The notes: generated from the sequence alone by a model not told the origin. A DNA stretch of 64,000 bases from Haliclona indistincta (GCA_964017065.1 OZ024785.1:14915965-14979964); one strand, 5' to 3'. Shown: positions 1 to 12,663, counted from the stretch's first letter. Numbers and translations are program-made.

Positions 1-941
1 GGGCTTCGTCTAGCAAATCACTACTAGCCATACAAACGTATCTTAACAAGGGAAAAATGCATTAACAGAGAGCTTTTGCAAATGCTGAGCTGGAAAATTC
101 AAGATTTTACTTACGACATTATTGTTTTTATGCTGTGCGTGTGTAATTAAAAACAACTCTGTTATGGTCTGAAGCATTGAATAAGAAAGATATACATTGT
201 GAATTTCAGCTTGCCGTACACTAATGGACTAGTTTGGAGTTATGTATAGTCTGGAATTTTAGTATACCATCAGATTATTGCTTGATTTAATGGTGCAGGT
301 TCACGCCCACGCATGTATTTTGGCTTGTTGCTGGGGGACTGTATCTCAGAAACTACTGCTGATATTCCAAGAAACCAAAGACCTATGTTATAAGACTGGT
401 GTAGGCTGTACACATTGCAAATTATGAGCACTGATAGTGCCAGACGGAAACGTGACGGCGCGGCTAGATACATGTACAACGCTTAGGCTAATAAAACTTT
501 TGTTCACTCAGGTAGTAGAACTTCAGATTGTGGATATAATTATACGTATTTCAACAAGGCGAAGGCAGTAACAATTTTTTTTGTGTATTGTGTTTGAAAG
601 TGCAATTATGAGCTGCTTATACCTCGTGGTTTTCCTACTTAGAGGGTGTTTATTAAAAAAACTTTATGTTACGGTCATTATCTGGAATATCATTTGTGGT
701 GTTGTAATGATGTCTACTTGTATAATGTAGTACCACTTACTATGTGCTTACATACACTACATTACAAAGATTATTTTCAAAGCGATGCACAAGCAAAATG
801 GCCTGCAAAGAAAATTTTGTTTATTACTATTCATGTTTATGTACTCTCCTACATTTTTAACTGGGCAAATTCAAGGTGATGCTAGCATCTGTGCACCATT
901 TATTGCTATACCACTCCATTATGCACAATTACAACACTCAC
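1..941. other. No gene recognised
   Basis: AT-rich sequence with only short chance open frames. I see no domain, repeat array or RNA gene. Downstream exons of the kelch gene could lie here, since its exon ends in a splice donor at 942, but I could not identify one. Confidence 0.4.
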
Positions 942-1611
942 TAGTGCTTAGGCTGAACATGTGTTGTTCATTGCACCGGGTGTATTTAACACCAAATATA
1001 TACTGTGCTCCAGGTTGATGATGTGATGGAGTAAGGCCAAATCCTGCTACTACACATAAGATGTCCTCCTCACCATCCCTGAATGCTACCATATCACTGT
1101 TCATCTTCCTCATCGGTGCCCCACTCTCAGATGTAGAGGCAGATAGCATCTTCCATTGAAGGGATGATGTGCTCAGCTTGTGCACACTATTATGATAGCA
1201 CTTATCATGTCCACAGTAACCACTAAAGTAGTAGAGTGAGTCACCCACTGCAGCACAACAATATCCCATTACTCCCAGCGGAGGTGTTCCATTGGTCTCC
1301 CGCCTTATCCAGTCCTCACAGTCTGATTGAAACACGTCCACACCAGACAAGAACTTTCTCTTCTCTGGACTATCGTGTACTCGTGGTATATCATCAATCC
1401 AGCCTCCCCACAGATACAGGTTACCACCAACAAGAAGAGATGTGTGCCTGGTGCGAGGAGCTGGTTCGTATCTAAACGCTGTGAGAAGTACGAATATACA
1501 CATGTATTATGAGCTACTGCAAATGATCATTTACAGAGGCTTACGTGAACAAGTCGTCATCTCTGTTCTCATCGGCAGGAAGTAAGGTAACGTGGGGGGT
1601 TTCCCAACGAA
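942..1611 (-). CDS. Kelch-repeat protein, two 5' exons (partial gene)
   Basis: The main exon (1471 to 942) encodes kelch-type beta-propeller blades: a HTSLLVGGNLYLWGGW blade, a CCAAVGDSLYYFSGYCGH blade, and a third with DMVAFRDGEEDILCVVAGFG, ending near NEQHMFSLST. Kelch propellers usually act as protein-binding platforms. The exon has an acceptor (gcgtttag) before 1471 and a GTGAGTG donor after 942. A short upstream exon (about 1611 to 1545) ends in a GTAAGC donor and, when joined, reads DENRDDDLFT then YEPAPR in frame, so it is probably the N-terminal exon; I found no in-frame ATG in it. A stop codon appears if the main exon is read past its donor. The gene is therefore incomplete here. The wording of the blades is typical of a kelch family I associate with sponge genomes, from memory rather than a search. 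Confidence 0.7.
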
Positions 1612-2801
1612 CTTTTTGGGTGGGGCCTCAACTCTAGCGATATGCCAACGACGTGGACGTGGCGGTTAATTTTGCGTAACAGAACGGTCTACTTAATTTA
1701 TTATTCATAACTCTACTTCTGCTTGTCGTATATTATCGTTCTATGGCTCAATTTACTAGCTTATGTCGATAGTTTTACTGCAGAATGAACAGTACTGTCA
1801 AGAAACTTTGAAGCAGTTGTGCAGAATAGGAATAGATTGTACTAAATAATGCATGTGGCACAAAACGGTTGCGAACTTCAATCAACTTTCCACACCTGAT
1901 GTCCGAATTTATTTCCACTGTAATTTTTTCTGTGAGTGGTCATAGGTAGTAGTTGTAGAAAATACTAGTTCGAAGTTGTTAAAGTTTTTAGTGAGTATTT
2001 TATCAACGAATTAAGAATTAAAATTAAATTTTCATCAAGTTACATACATTGCACAAGATTCGAACTATTTTTTTTTGGAATCAGCTATCTATATTTGGAT
2101 GACAACAATGGATGAAATATTTTTTTAAGCTAAAGAAGGGGTGTGGGGGGTTACGCGAGGTTGCGTCTTCTCTGGCGTTTTTCTCAGCTTAGCGGCATTG
2201 GATGAAGAAACTTTTGGTATCTTTAGATTCCTCTGATCGAGCCCTTTCTAATGATATCTACTAAATCTAGTGACCTATAACTTTGAAAAACTGTTTGGAA
2301 TCGCTGCTTTAGCTTTACTACACAAATCCAGATAGGTATCGTTGGCAAGCTAAAGAACTAAGCTACGGAGATACAGTGTTTAGAATTCGCCTGTGCAGTA
2401 ACTGCAGTTGATACTCAGAGCGAGCCGCCTGTTTCTAAATTTCCACAAGAGGTTAAAAGTTAGCCGAGGCTGGCCGTTTTCCAGACACTTGAAGGCGACT
2501 AGCTCAATGCTCGCTCATTGCTGGAGCTGTCTGGAGTGACTCACTGTTACTGGAGTACTTGATAACTTCAAGTTGTTCTCATAGTGATTGCACGCCACTT
2601 CATTTGCTGCTTCTCATCTAATGTGGCGTTCGACCTCCCAGAGTGATCGATGATCATGCAGTGTGCTATGACTTTCGTGCCAGTAGCGCATATACTCAGT
2701 CCTACCCTTGTCAGTTATAGTTTTATGGAGATCTTCAGTGGTGTGGCTACTACATTTTCTATTGACAGCTATAATTCGCAAAAATACGTGCATATCTTAT
2801 T
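1612..2801. other. No gene recognised
   Basis: Presumed promoter side of the kelch gene followed by unassigned sequence. No long open frame, repeat array or RNA gene was seen. Confidence 0.4.
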
Positions 2802-3505
2802 ATGCCTCGGTGGGCGGAGCCACGAGGCATACAGTAGTTCGTTTGTGTATGTATGTATCTGTCTGTCTGTCGGCAGGATTTCTCGTCGCTCGCTGAAAAC
2901 TAAGCGCTGAAACTTGCAACACAACCTAAAGTCGACATTTGCTTGAAAATGAATTGTAAGGATTTTGGTTATAAGGCTCTGTTCGTGAGTTATAGCGTGA
3001 TTGCTTACCTCGCGATCGCCGGCTGGCGATCTAGTTGCTGATGTAATGACAAAATTGTCTATTGCTGGCTGCCTTACAGCTAGTGAGTTCGCATTTACTT
3101 CAGAACAGCACGGCAGACTTGTATATGAAGCTGCGTTCTAGAGTTATGGCGTATAGCTTTGCTTACCTCGCGATCGATGGCCGTTGCTGGCGATCTGGAG
3201 TTCTCCGTAGACAAAACTATCCACAGTTGACTGCCTAGAAGCTGATAGGTTACATCGTAAGTCTAAAGAAACTGTGTAAGCAAGCTATCTCGTTCGTTGT
3301 ACGTGCTGTGCCCTGAACAATATAGACACGCCCAGTTGAATTAGTGGTCAGCACTGATTGGCTTCTGATTGCATAACTAGGATTGCTGTACAGAAAGGTA
3401 CAACAGCTGCAGTTTGTTGCTGTGTATGTGAAATTGTTGCATTCCACCGACGCATCTGCACCTTTGGTTTACTGTTGGTTGTCCCTGTGTGCTCCACCGA
3501 GGCAT
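2802..3505. mobile_element. Short inverted-repeat element (MITE-like)
   Basis: ATGCCTCGGTG at 2802-2812 is matched by CACCGAGGCAT at 3495-3505, giving 11-bp inverted ends. The left end also folds on itself: ATGCCTCG and CGAGGCAT flank a 13-base centre (2802-2830). It is followed by a CTGT-rich stretch. Inside, a segment with TTACCTCGCGATCG followed by GGCGATCT occurs twice (about 3005-3035 and 3163-3200), so the interior is partly a tandem duplication. No transposase is present. Ends are approximate and no clear target duplication was found. Confidence 0.45.
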
Positions 3506-6026
3506 CAGCACCTTTGGTGCCTAGTTACTACTGCATCTACTAATGTTATTTGAAATAAAACTGTTTTTGCGTTTGCAAAGTAGTGATTGCTCAAATCTGA
3601 CTGGAATATTCCATAGCATTATTAGCAGGGTCTTCCCTTGGGTTGGGTCTGGCGTGCGTAATCATGAATCTTATTGTTCGCAACTTTTTGATTTCAATTT
3701 TTCTGTTCAGCTTACCTTGTGGCGCCTTGTGGCATGGCGCTATCACATGTATCAGTGCTTAAATCAGTTCTGACCCAGCTCTTCTCAGAAACAACTACAA
3801 ATTTATAAGTATGTGAGCCATTAGTTTGTGTTTCGATAAACCAGGACTTGTTTTATCTCCTAGATATTTACGCGGGACTCGACCTGTTGCCAGCATGTGT
3901 GATTAGGCTCCAAAAGAACCTAATCCCGCCAGAATGTGTGTCGGCTGCCTATGCACTAGAGTGGATATCACCGAGGGCGTGCAGAAACAAGCCAGCGTCT
4001 AATACTTTTGCAAGTTCTGTGAAAGGTCATTTTGTACACGTGGTATGCATGTACGTCACGTGACTTCAGTTGAGCATGTTAACGCTGCTGTACATATCCA
4101 TCAAGATATCAAACAAGTTGTTTACTCATGTCTCTGTTCATAGGTATGGGATGAACAAGGTGCAAGTTGAGTTCATATGGACTGAAAAAGAAGTTGACTA
4201 ACTATAAGGTATCATTGTATGTTCTGGTAGAATGTTATTGGAGGCAAAGCATGTGTGCTGCTTATTGTATTTTGGTTGCTTGCTTAAATTAAACTGTGTG
4301 TGAAAGTGGTAATGTAAGTTTCTGTAAACAATACCAGCAATGTGATATGTACATGATGGTGTATTGTTTTTACTACGTGGTTTTAATGTGTTATTCTGTT
4401 AGTCTACTATGTATCTTGTATTGTAGCTTGTGTAACTATGCACTACTCAGTCATGTCAAATTCTTTGCTATTGTGCAATCACTTTTGATGTGATACAATA
4501 TACCACACAGCGAGAAAGTTTATATAAATTTCAAGGTCTCAAAACATTTATTTATCTAGCAAACACTCACGAATATAATTATTAACAAAAGTCAGGTTAG
4601 TTACTACACTATCTTATGATTTGAGCAGCAAATGCTGTTACACTATCGTTGCATTGCAAGAGTTTAGAAGTCTGTACTATGTTTGGTGCATAGCAACGAA
4701 GCCCCACAAGGTTTTTGACATCCCATGTTCACACGCTTGCTTCATATGACCTTAAAATGCTTACTTTATATAGCCAGTAAGATAGGACCACTGCGTCGTA
4801 GAAGATGCAAGCAAATGGCTGGTATTTCTCGCTGGACGTATCCCAAGACAGCAAAGGCGAATTTGCGATTGAGATTGAGGCCACACCCAGCCCTGGCCTG
4901 CAAAATTTATCGCCCACGAATTACAATGTATAGCGTTTAGAGCTGGATTGCTCAATCCACGAAATTTTATGCCTGTGAAAATTTCTTGCCATACGGTATA
5001 GTGTTACTAATTTTGGTAATAGGTTGAGCCTGGTTGAGCGTAGACCGTAAAGCATGGATGCTGCACCAATAGATATCATTCCTTATTGTGTGAAATTTAG
5101 TGACTGCATTTATACACTTCTTGCAAGAACTCCAAATACTGCGTCTATGAATAACTAAATGCCTACAAGGCAAATCTGAATATGTTTGATATGTCATGAT
5201 ACAATGAATATACACAATATAGGCATTTTTGCTATTTCAATATGTACTTCAGTGTAAAATATCTAATACTGATTGGCGCAGTTGATTGTGTGTCCGCTTA
5301 TCACAGGATCAAATCCTCCATTTTTTTCTTGATCGAGTACTGTCTTTTGCTTTATATTATCATGACATACACTTCTTGTACATTGTATAATGAGCTCACC
5401 AGTTGTAGATCGAGCAGTGTGTCCATGTGCTTCGCCATGATCTGTTGTTTACTGCTGAAGCGTTTCTGTAGTGTAGATACTGCAGTTAGCTGATGTCATT
5501 GAATGGCCGGCAATGGCGTCTTTAGCTGGTCAAGTGACTAGACTTCTGAACTTGTCTACGTCTGACAACATAGTATAATTGTAAATAGCTGACTCATATG
5601 CATCTCAAAACGTTGTCCACGATGTCGAGGGTTGCAGTTGTAGTTTAGGAGCCTAGCAGCTAGGCTACCTGTTGCTGGTGTTGCACCTGCGCTGCTAGGT
5701 GGTGCTGATGGTTGGTCGAGCTAGAGCTAATATCTATCTTTACAACAATTGCTGCATTATTGTATCAGCTTCATCATGTCGGCAACTAGCACATCTATGA
5801 TCTCATCATCGAGTTTGCTTAGCGTCTCAAGCTTGTCTTTCAGGCTCAATTTTGGTTGTGCTAGCTTCAATAAGTCTTCGATAAGTTCATGTTGTTATTC
5901 TTACAGAATGCAACACGTCTCTCACTCGCATCTCTCACTATAGTAACAGGAGATGAGTATCCCCACACACTGATACAATACCCTCATCATGGGAAGAATG
6001 TGTGTGTAAGCTGCCTGTCCAATTCC
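3506..6026. other. No gene recognised
   Basis: About 2.5 kb with only short open frames in all six frames and no recognisable domain, long repeat or RNA gene. Confidence 0.4.
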
Positions 6027-6284
6027 TCATAGCTTAGTGAAGTGTGGGGGTATACCAGGCATACAGCAAACAACAGCATTACCACTAATGGGGGCAGCCA
6101 TTAGTACACGCTGTCTTATCCTGGCTGTGTATGACTGACTGGCTGTAACCTCACAGTACTTATCGAAGTGGGTGGGAGTGATTACTGCTACGAGATTGTC
6201 TACTTTAATACATCTCGTTACCTTGCCTGTATCCGTTTCTTCTTGGCAAGTTACTCGAGTAGCACGTGTTGTCAAAAACTGATA
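6027..6284 (-). CDS. Hypothetical exon or small ORF
   Basis: An open frame of about 82 codons ending in TGA at 6027. It has a protein-like mix of Cys, Thr and basic residues (for example TPTHFDKYCEVTASQSYTAR and AVVCCMPGIPPHF) and no low-complexity run. I do not recognise a family and see no clear splice sites, so it may be chance. Confidence 0.2.
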   Translation of the reverse strand, partial: YQFLTTRATRVTCQEETDTGKVTRCIKVDNLVAVITPTHFDKYCEVTASQSYTARIRQRVLMAAPISGNAVVCCMPGIPPHFTKL

Positions 6285-6724
6285 TCAATACCACAGTTCA
6301 TTCACCAAATCAATGGTTAGTACAGCAAATGCACTTATCTATGATGATCGTCAGCATTCTGGTTTTTCTGAGTGATTCATGGGTTAAACTCTTGCTCGTC
6401 TTTGATGTCTCACTCCTTGTGCTTCAGATGAGTCCACCATCCAGCTCTTTACGGACCAACTAGGGTTATGCAGACTTCCACCTGCGCTGTGTTTGAACTA
6501 GACTTTCAGTGGAGCTCACTTCTCGTGTTTCAAGTACGAATGAGCTTACTCAACTGCTTCTTCAACTTCATTAAATCAAGTATCAGAAAGTTTGCAAGAC
6601 ATGTAGTCTACAGCTAGTATTGTAACATACAAGTAATAATAATAATTATTATTCATGATGATGACTAATGATTATGTGCACTAAATGGAGTATACACGTG
6701 GTTAGCAAGTTCAAGCGAGTTAAG

Positions 6725-7498
6725 TTAGTCAGAGTCTGAATCATAGATCACCATTGGGCGTCTTTCTTTACTTCTAGGAGTGGGCATTGAACCGACATAG
6801 AAGTTCACCGTGCTGTTGTGAAAGGAGGAAGATGGCGCCAGGCTAAGTGCTTGTAACTGCTGAGAGTTGGACATGTTGGAGCTGAACGATGGACCCGCGC
6901 TGAGGCTTGGATCAGCAGATTTCGTCACGTCTATAGCGGCGGTAGGTCTGGGTCTCTTGATCATGATGTCTGACAATGCCAGTCTTTGCTCTTCTGATGT
7001 TCTATTGTACGACCTCACACCTTCGACACTACGGTGACCAGTTCGCTCCATCACGAGTTGTTCATCCACGCCAGCTTGATAGAGGCGGCTGGTGGCTGTA
7101 GCTCTCAAGGAATGGTTCGTCTTGTGGCCCTTGATACCTGCTTTTGTACACAGTCGACAGACAGTAGAATCCAGCTTCATGTGCCCTGTTGCCTGTTTAG
7201 AAAACCAGCATGTTGGAGAGGGTTTCTTCAGAGGCTGCAAGTAAAAAGCATCAGATGGAGCATCTTCTGGACACAAACTGAGGTAGAGCTTGAATAGTTT
7301 CACAAAGCAGCGATCGGGGTCTGTTGTGTTGGCATGCTGGACAACTATCTTTTGAGAGATTTTTCTACCATTCAGACCTCCTGGATGATTTTTGGAAACA
7401 TCTTCACTGTACCTCAAGAAAGGTCGCTTGTTTGGTGGCTCGACTACCTCGATCAAGCATGGTTCTCTTCTCAGCTGACGTTGTTCTTTGCCGCCATG
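6725..7498 (-). pseudogene. Crypton-type tyrosine recombinase, C-terminal part
   Basis: The open frame encodes the catalytic half of a tyrosine recombinase of the kind found in Crypton DNA transposons and their domesticated relatives (ZMYM2/KIAA1958-like DUF3504 proteins). Visible motifs are the HxxR box in NHSLRATATSRLYQAGVDEQ, the following histidine box ERTGHRSVEGV, and the nucleophile tyrosine in VRSYNRTS. Upstream, KRPFLRYSEDVSKNHPGGL and the stretch around DPDRCFVKLFKLYLSLCP are also typical of the family. A serine-rich tail follows the catalytic core. The frame is closed by TGA at 7499-7501 with no good start, so the N-terminal exon (with the first catalytic Arg) is missing or lies in an unidentified exon. 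The enzyme would cut and rejoin DNA through a 3'-phosphotyrosine link. It is probably a remnant. Confidence 0.75.
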
Positions 7499-7678
7499 TC
7501 ACACGTGTACAAGTTTCAAATCACGTGTTCTTGTAGTAACATTTTTATGGCTTACTCTCACTAAGCAAACTGTGGTCTATCTGTTCGCGGATGGACTCTA
7601 TCCGTTCGCGGATGGTCTCTACAGCAAATAGATCCTCGAATCTAATAAATTGGTCAATAACATTGAGCTATACTCTAA

Positions 7679-7943
7679 TCTTTGCTATAGAATAGTCTCT
7701 TCGATGGTCAGTCTTACAGGAGGACTCAATAGGCAATACTTTGAAAACAAACGTGTTATTGTAATGTTTTAAACATTCTACAGTAAAAGCTAAAGATTTG
7801 AAGCTGATATTAAAGAGTACCACTCATTTCTTGATACACAATGTTCTAATACCATTGAGGAGACTTCTTTAACAGATTTGGACATCTTCACCATTTCTTG
7901 GTCAGCGGCTTTAGGGATTTCCTTTACTTTAAGAAGCCTTGTT
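7679..7943 (+). repeat. Direct repeat copy 1 (pair with 9271-9534)
   Basis: About 265 bp, from TTTGCTATAGAATAGT to TTCCTTTACTTTAAGAAGCC, recurs at 9271-9534 with scattered substitutions and small indels. No coding potential was recognised. The sequence between the copies (7944-9270) shows no gene. Confidence 0.7.
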
Positions 7944-9270
7944 CACAAAGTTCATAACTGTAAAAAAGTAAATCGTAACACACGGACTATTGTAAAAAAG
8001 CTACAAGTTGAACTTCATCCACAATTTAAACAGTGATCTTGTAGCTGTCGTTCTTTTCATAAGACTAAGATAAACATTGTCTGATGTAAATTAGTTCAGA
8101 ACGTACTTTCCTCTATAAAGCTCGACATAGAACAGTGAAAACAGCATAAAGCGCCCACTCTAAAACAGACTGACTCTTCATCCTCTTTTTGTTCCATATA
8201 ATTTCACATGATGCACTGCTATAATGCTTTATGTGACGCCAATGCCACTGGAGACAAGTTGTGTAATCAGCTGTTTTTTGATGCTGGTTATCAGCCTGGA
8301 AGGCATGTAATGGCTCTGATACCACAAGTTGATCCTGTGAGTATACTGAGTAAAGCATGTGCGCTCTTTTCTGTTCTTCATCCGCCCTCCTTCGCTTATT
8401 ACATATAACACATTATAAATACAAGAATACAGAGTGAGAGGCTCAGGATTAATTAGAACAGAATAACCCTTGATACGTTTGGTGACAAGCTAGTAGTCTA
8501 GTCAAACAACATGCCAAGTGGAATATTTACCATAAATAGTTATTATATCTTTATGACTTGTTCCTGTCTACAGACCAAATAGACTTAGTAGAGCAATTGT
8601 GAAATTGGGTTGCTATCTGTTATGGCTAATCCCAATGAAACTCGATCCACTCTCATTTTTAAACCCACAGTCATGTTTTTGTGAGAACATGTACAGATCA
8701 GGTTTCGATGTAGCGAACCGACTGAATTGCCGAGAAGTGATTACCATTGATCTGTTGGTGGCTACAGTGTAGCAGTGTTCTTGCTACCGCTGATACCTTA
8801 TCTTTTATGAATATATTTAAACTTCTCTCGTCAAGAACAACAACGGTTCCTTAAAAAGGTTTCATAAGAGCTGGGTAACTCTTTTCGGACTTCCTCAAGT
8901 GATTTTGCTTTTTCAAGAATTCTTGATACAGCCACATAAGCCCACATTGTGATCAGTAGCCACTTTGTGTGCTTCCACCTCCATGAAACGAAACTCCAAA
9001 TCAATTTTACGCATAGCAGAAAATTGTGTAACCTAGAACACTGATTCTCTTAGTACATGTCGATAAGCAAAATGCTTTTCAGTCGGCCTTATTAGCTGCC
9101 AGTTTATTATCAAAACGTACAGGTAAAAGTCAGTGTTGTCATTTTTGGAGATGTATTCAAAAGTTCCACATAAGTCAAAATCTACCGACTTTCTCTGAAG
9201 ACGAGATAATTTAGACACTTTTTGAATCAATGCGATAATGACGGGTATGTCACAGATACTATGTAGCAGC

Positions 9271-9534
9271 TTTGCTATAGAATAGTGTCTTCGATGGTCA
9301 GTCTTACAGGAAGACACAATAGGTAGTACTCTGAAAACAAACTTGGTATCGTAATGTTTTATTGAACATTCTACAGTAAAAGCTAAAAGATTTGAAGCTG
9401 ATATTAAAGAGTACCACTCATTTCTCGATACTTAATGTTCTAATACCATTGAGGAGACTTCTTTAACAGACTCAGACTTCTTGACCATTTCTTGGTCAGC
9501 GGCTTTAGGAATTTCCTTTACTTTAAGAAGCCTA
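9271..9534 (+). repeat. Direct repeat copy 2 (pair with 7679-7943)
   Basis: Diverged copy of 7679-7943 in the same orientation. The 1.3 kb between the copies may be an old insertion or tandem duplication. Confidence 0.7.
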
Positions 9535-9892
9535 ATTATTTGTTACTATTGTAATATCTAGGCGAAAGATTAATATTCACATTGATTTGGGTTTGTAACA
9601 ATAATACTTAAAGAGGAGGTTATTTAACTTATTTTACAATAGTTAGTTTAGTAATAGTACAGAGGAGAAACACACTGAGATGTAAATAGAAGGAAAAAGA
9701 CAAAAAAATAAAACAAAAAATAATAAACTAAACAAAAGGACCTAAAAACAAACAACACAAAGACTAAAGAAAGTCAGGTAACAGTAAAAAATTACAAGTA
9801 CCTAAAACAGAAATAGCATTTCCTTGCTGAATAGCCATTGATAGGCGCTGCTTAAGGTATGATGTTGCGTTAACGTATGATCTTTCAAAGTA

Positions 9893-10306
9893 TCTAGGCT
9901 GTTTTGAAAGAAATAAGAAATTTGAGTTGGATAAATTGTCTGATTTTGACAGTCCTGCACGTATGGAACGCCAAGCTTTTCTTTTTGTGATTAGATTCGA
10001 CTTTGAGGAAGATAGATGCAGCTACTTGCTAGTTCAAGTGAGCATAAGCAGGAGAGATCAAGAGATCAAGGAGTGTGTAACTCTGTGAACAGTGCTCATA
10101 CAAAATTGTGATTAGGTACGGATCTTCTCCAGTCTGGTCACTTTTCCTTCTAACTACACCTGCAAGCACAGGAAATATCCTGCACGTCTACACCTGCAAG
10201 TCAATATCCATAGCATAGTAAATGTCAGTTGTTCGTTCGAGTCTGTCGGCAGGCTCAACTAAGAGTTGATATACTAGTTGTTCCAAATATAGCACTCCTT
10301 TCTCCT
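9893..10306 (+). repeat. Dispersed repeat, copy A (copy B about 32945-33652)
   Basis: Sequence around ATGGAACGCCAAGCTTTTC, AAGATAGATGCAGCTACTT, and then TCAATATCCATAGCATAGTA to ATATAGCACTCCTT is shared with 32945-33652. Copy B has about 260 extra bases in the middle (33170-33435). No family recognised. Confidence 0.6.
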
Positions 10307-10514
10307 GATTGGTCAGAGCAACAACAGAAGCACATGGGCTGTACAATAGCAAGTTTATTACTCTCGCCATCTTTGTACAATCTCCTAATAAAATTATTGT
10401 GTGAAATAAACAATAAACTCATAAACAAACTCCATCATACACTGACCCAATCAATCTGACAGCTGAGGAGACATCTTGGTTACTATAACAACAAATTAAC
10501 AACAAGTAAATACA

Positions 10515-11237
10515 ACTAGTACATTCATAGAATGCAGGGGCGAGCCTGAGCTGATTTTTGTACAGTTTGATAATAGCATAATAAAATTAATAATAAAGCA
10601 TCAGCAATATCTTTCTACAGACCTATTTTCACGCTCATTTACTCTCATGTTCAATAGTCTGGTGTCCCTTTGTTCTGCACTTTCTACAGACCTATTTTCA
10701 CGCTCATTTACTCTCATGTTCAATAGCCTGGTGTCCCTTTGTTCTGCACTTTCTACAGACCTAGCTACTCGCGCACGCACTCTCTTTTTCTGTAGCTTGA
10801 CAGCGCTCTTCTGTAGCTGTATCACCTAGTGTTTGCTCTGTTGTAGCTGCTATCTTCCGTCTCTGTCGGTAGTTCCTTTGGTATTCCCTTTGTCGTTCCA
10901 GGCGTCTCTCTCGTTGATCGGGCGACTCTTCTGCTCGTCGTCGTTTTCTGGCAATCCTCTGGTCTTGTAAAAGTTGACTCGGGTGTTGTTCAGGTGTCTC
11001 CAATGTTGGTCGCTGTGCTGTCCTCAGTTGTTGAGCAGTAAAGGTTCTTTCGTCAGACATGATAATATCAATTTTTGAATAATATTATTTTTACGCACCA
11101 CGTGAATATTACGTCATAATAGGCGTGTTCTCGGGAACATTGGAGAACTAACGCTACCCCCGGCCACATAGATACGTTCCCCGCGACGTGGGACCTACAT
11201 CACGATCAATGTGGGGCTCGCTCAGGCTCGCCCCAAT
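10515..11237 (-). mobile_element. Helentron-like non-autonomous element, copy 1
   Basis: The 15-mer GGGGCGAGCCTGAGC near the left end (from 10540) is matched by its reverse complement GCTCAGGCTCGCCCC at the right end (to 11234). Comparison with copy 2 (37519-38175) shows the shared sequence runs about 25 bp beyond the inverted repeat on the left but only about 3 bp beyond it on the right. Such offset ends are a hallmark of Helentron/Helitron2 elements. The interior encodes the start of a Helitron-like reading frame on the minus strand but no helicase, so it is an internally deleted copy. A roughly 70-bp segment is tandemly duplicated at about 10612-10750. Confidence 0.55.
10601..11060 (-). 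pseudogene. Truncated N-terminus of a Helitron-type ORF
   Basis: Starts at ATG 11060-11058 (MSDERTFTAQQLRTAQRPTL). It encodes Arg/Glu-rich repeats such as RRAEESPDQRERRLERQREY, then in another frame two copies of SVESAEQRDTRLLNMRVNER. Such repeats precede the Rep/helicase in many animal Helitron proteins. A frame change near 10770-10825 separates the two parts, and no Rep or Pif1 helicase domain follows, so it is not functional as a transposase. Confidence 0.55.
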
Positions 11238-11264
11238 AATTATTATTATAATTATACATCTGTG

Positions 11265-12518
11265 TTACTCAACAAATCGATTATCATCACTATCCGATAT
11301 CGGTGACATCATTCTGCTCAAAGGTATCGAAGGTTTAGTTGTCTGATAAGATAGCTGTCTGGATAATTTTAGACACTGAAAACAAATCGTGTCTAAGATA
11401 CTCAATACAGCCTCAAAGTCACTGTGAAGCACCTCTTTTGTTCTAAAATTATTCTTATCAGATGATACAATCACACTAAGCTTGTCAGATGTCACAAGGA
11501 AACCTAAAGATGAAATAGATAGAACAATGAAGCACCTAAGGTGCACATGACTCAGTTAGTAATTCGATATTCAAATTATAACCACGACATCATGTCGCAC
11601 TCTAAAAATGCATTCCTCACATGTTGGTTGGACTGTGGCCTACCAATACATTGTGATCCATCTTCATCATTTTGTTCGCAGTGTGTAATTCCTCGATATC
11701 CCATTGGTTCATGATGTACTGCGCAAAACGTCTGCACTTTAACACATCTTTATAATTTTCTCTCCTGGGCGACGAAATTAGTACAAATTTTTTGCAACAA
11801 TTGTGACTATCAGAAATTTTTCCAGCATAGCAAAACTTAGGGAGGTTGCATTGCTGCTAGCTATCGTACACACAAACTGCAGCTACAATGTCAACAGCAC
11901 ATAACTTTGTCTTGTAAAGTGTCGTATGTCACCTTCGATGAACCCAGGGATGCATCAAGTGTGTGTTGCTGAAACGAGACACTGGTAATTTTGCCAAAAA
12001 TTAATATCCAGTGTACTAGATATCCCATCCTTGAAAGGAAAGGATGGCTACTTGTGATTGTGCAACCTGTTGGAATAGACGGATCACAGACAAAGGGAAA
12101 TTTACTTGCAAGACTCTGAACTGTTTGATCCTTCCAATTGCCCTCTCAATGTGAATGCACAATGATGCTATTCCTCTGCCAGCTTTGATTTCGTCAGACA
12201 GCAACTGAGAACGACCATCGAGAAAAGGAGGCATATTCAATTCAACGCCAACTTCCTTTAGCTGATCCTTAATAGTAAACCCTCTGTCGGCCATAATGGA
12301 TTTCCCATCCTTTCCTTTCAGTGTTTGCAGAAAACCACTGACGCGTGTTAGTTCAACATCTGAAATCCCACCAGCATACAGAGGCGACACATAGCTTATA
12401 ACACCATTGGGTGTACAGGCAACAAGACAATTAGCTGTGTTATGATGTTTGTAGTTGCTCCATGTTGAAGATTGGAGGTGCAAATTATTGTAGGAAGATC
12501 TCTGATCCATCGATGATA
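11265..12518 (-). pseudogene. DDE_Tnp_4 (Harbinger-like) transposase, C-terminal part, split by Tc1/mariner
   Basis: The frame from about 12500 to 12016 encodes the catalytic core of a DDE_Tnp_4 nuclease: SSTWSNYKHHNTA, VACTPNGVISYVSPLYAGG, SDVELT, the second Asp in IMADRGFTIKDQL, and the Glu in HIERAIGRIKQFRVL. The first catalytic Asp (IIDGSEIFLQ) lies exactly at the break at 12518; the rest of the gene continues at 20048. A frame change near 12490 follows IIDGSEIFLQ, so the gene was damaged apart from the insertion. The region 11265-11546 is also repeated near the second copy (34150-34340), so it belongs to the same element. Confidence 0.8.
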
Positions 12519-12574
12519 CAGTACCGCTCTCGTGTAAGTTCACCCCTGCGCGCGGGACGCTCGCGTGTCACTTG
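12519..12574 (+). repeat. Left terminal inverted repeat of Tc1/mariner
   Basis: 56 bp, matching the reverse complement of 19992-20047 with one substitution in the run CCTGCGCGCGGG versus CCTGCACGCGGG. It contains a CTCGCG core and lies directly inside the TA duplication. Confidence 0.93.
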
Positions 12575-12602
12575 CGCAATACACGTTAACGCATTAGTAC
12601 CC

Positions 12603-12663
12603 CTCGCGAGCCTCTCGCGCGCAAGAGGAAAAACACACGCACGTACGCGCGTGACACTCGCGA
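12603..12663. promoter_or_regulatory. CTCGCG-box cluster at the left end, upstream of transposase
   Basis: CTCGCGAG at 12603-12610, CTCGCGCGC just after it, and CTCGCGA at 12657-12663, immediately before the transposase ATG. A further CTCGCG lies in the inverted repeat. The matching cluster is at 19849-19970. Together they could serve as promoter and/or protein-binding sites; this is inference from motif density. Confidence 0.4.

Noticed and set aside
5242..5493. 83-codon plus-strand frame with hydrophobic stretches
   Set aside because: AT-rich chance frame with no domain, splice support or repeat.
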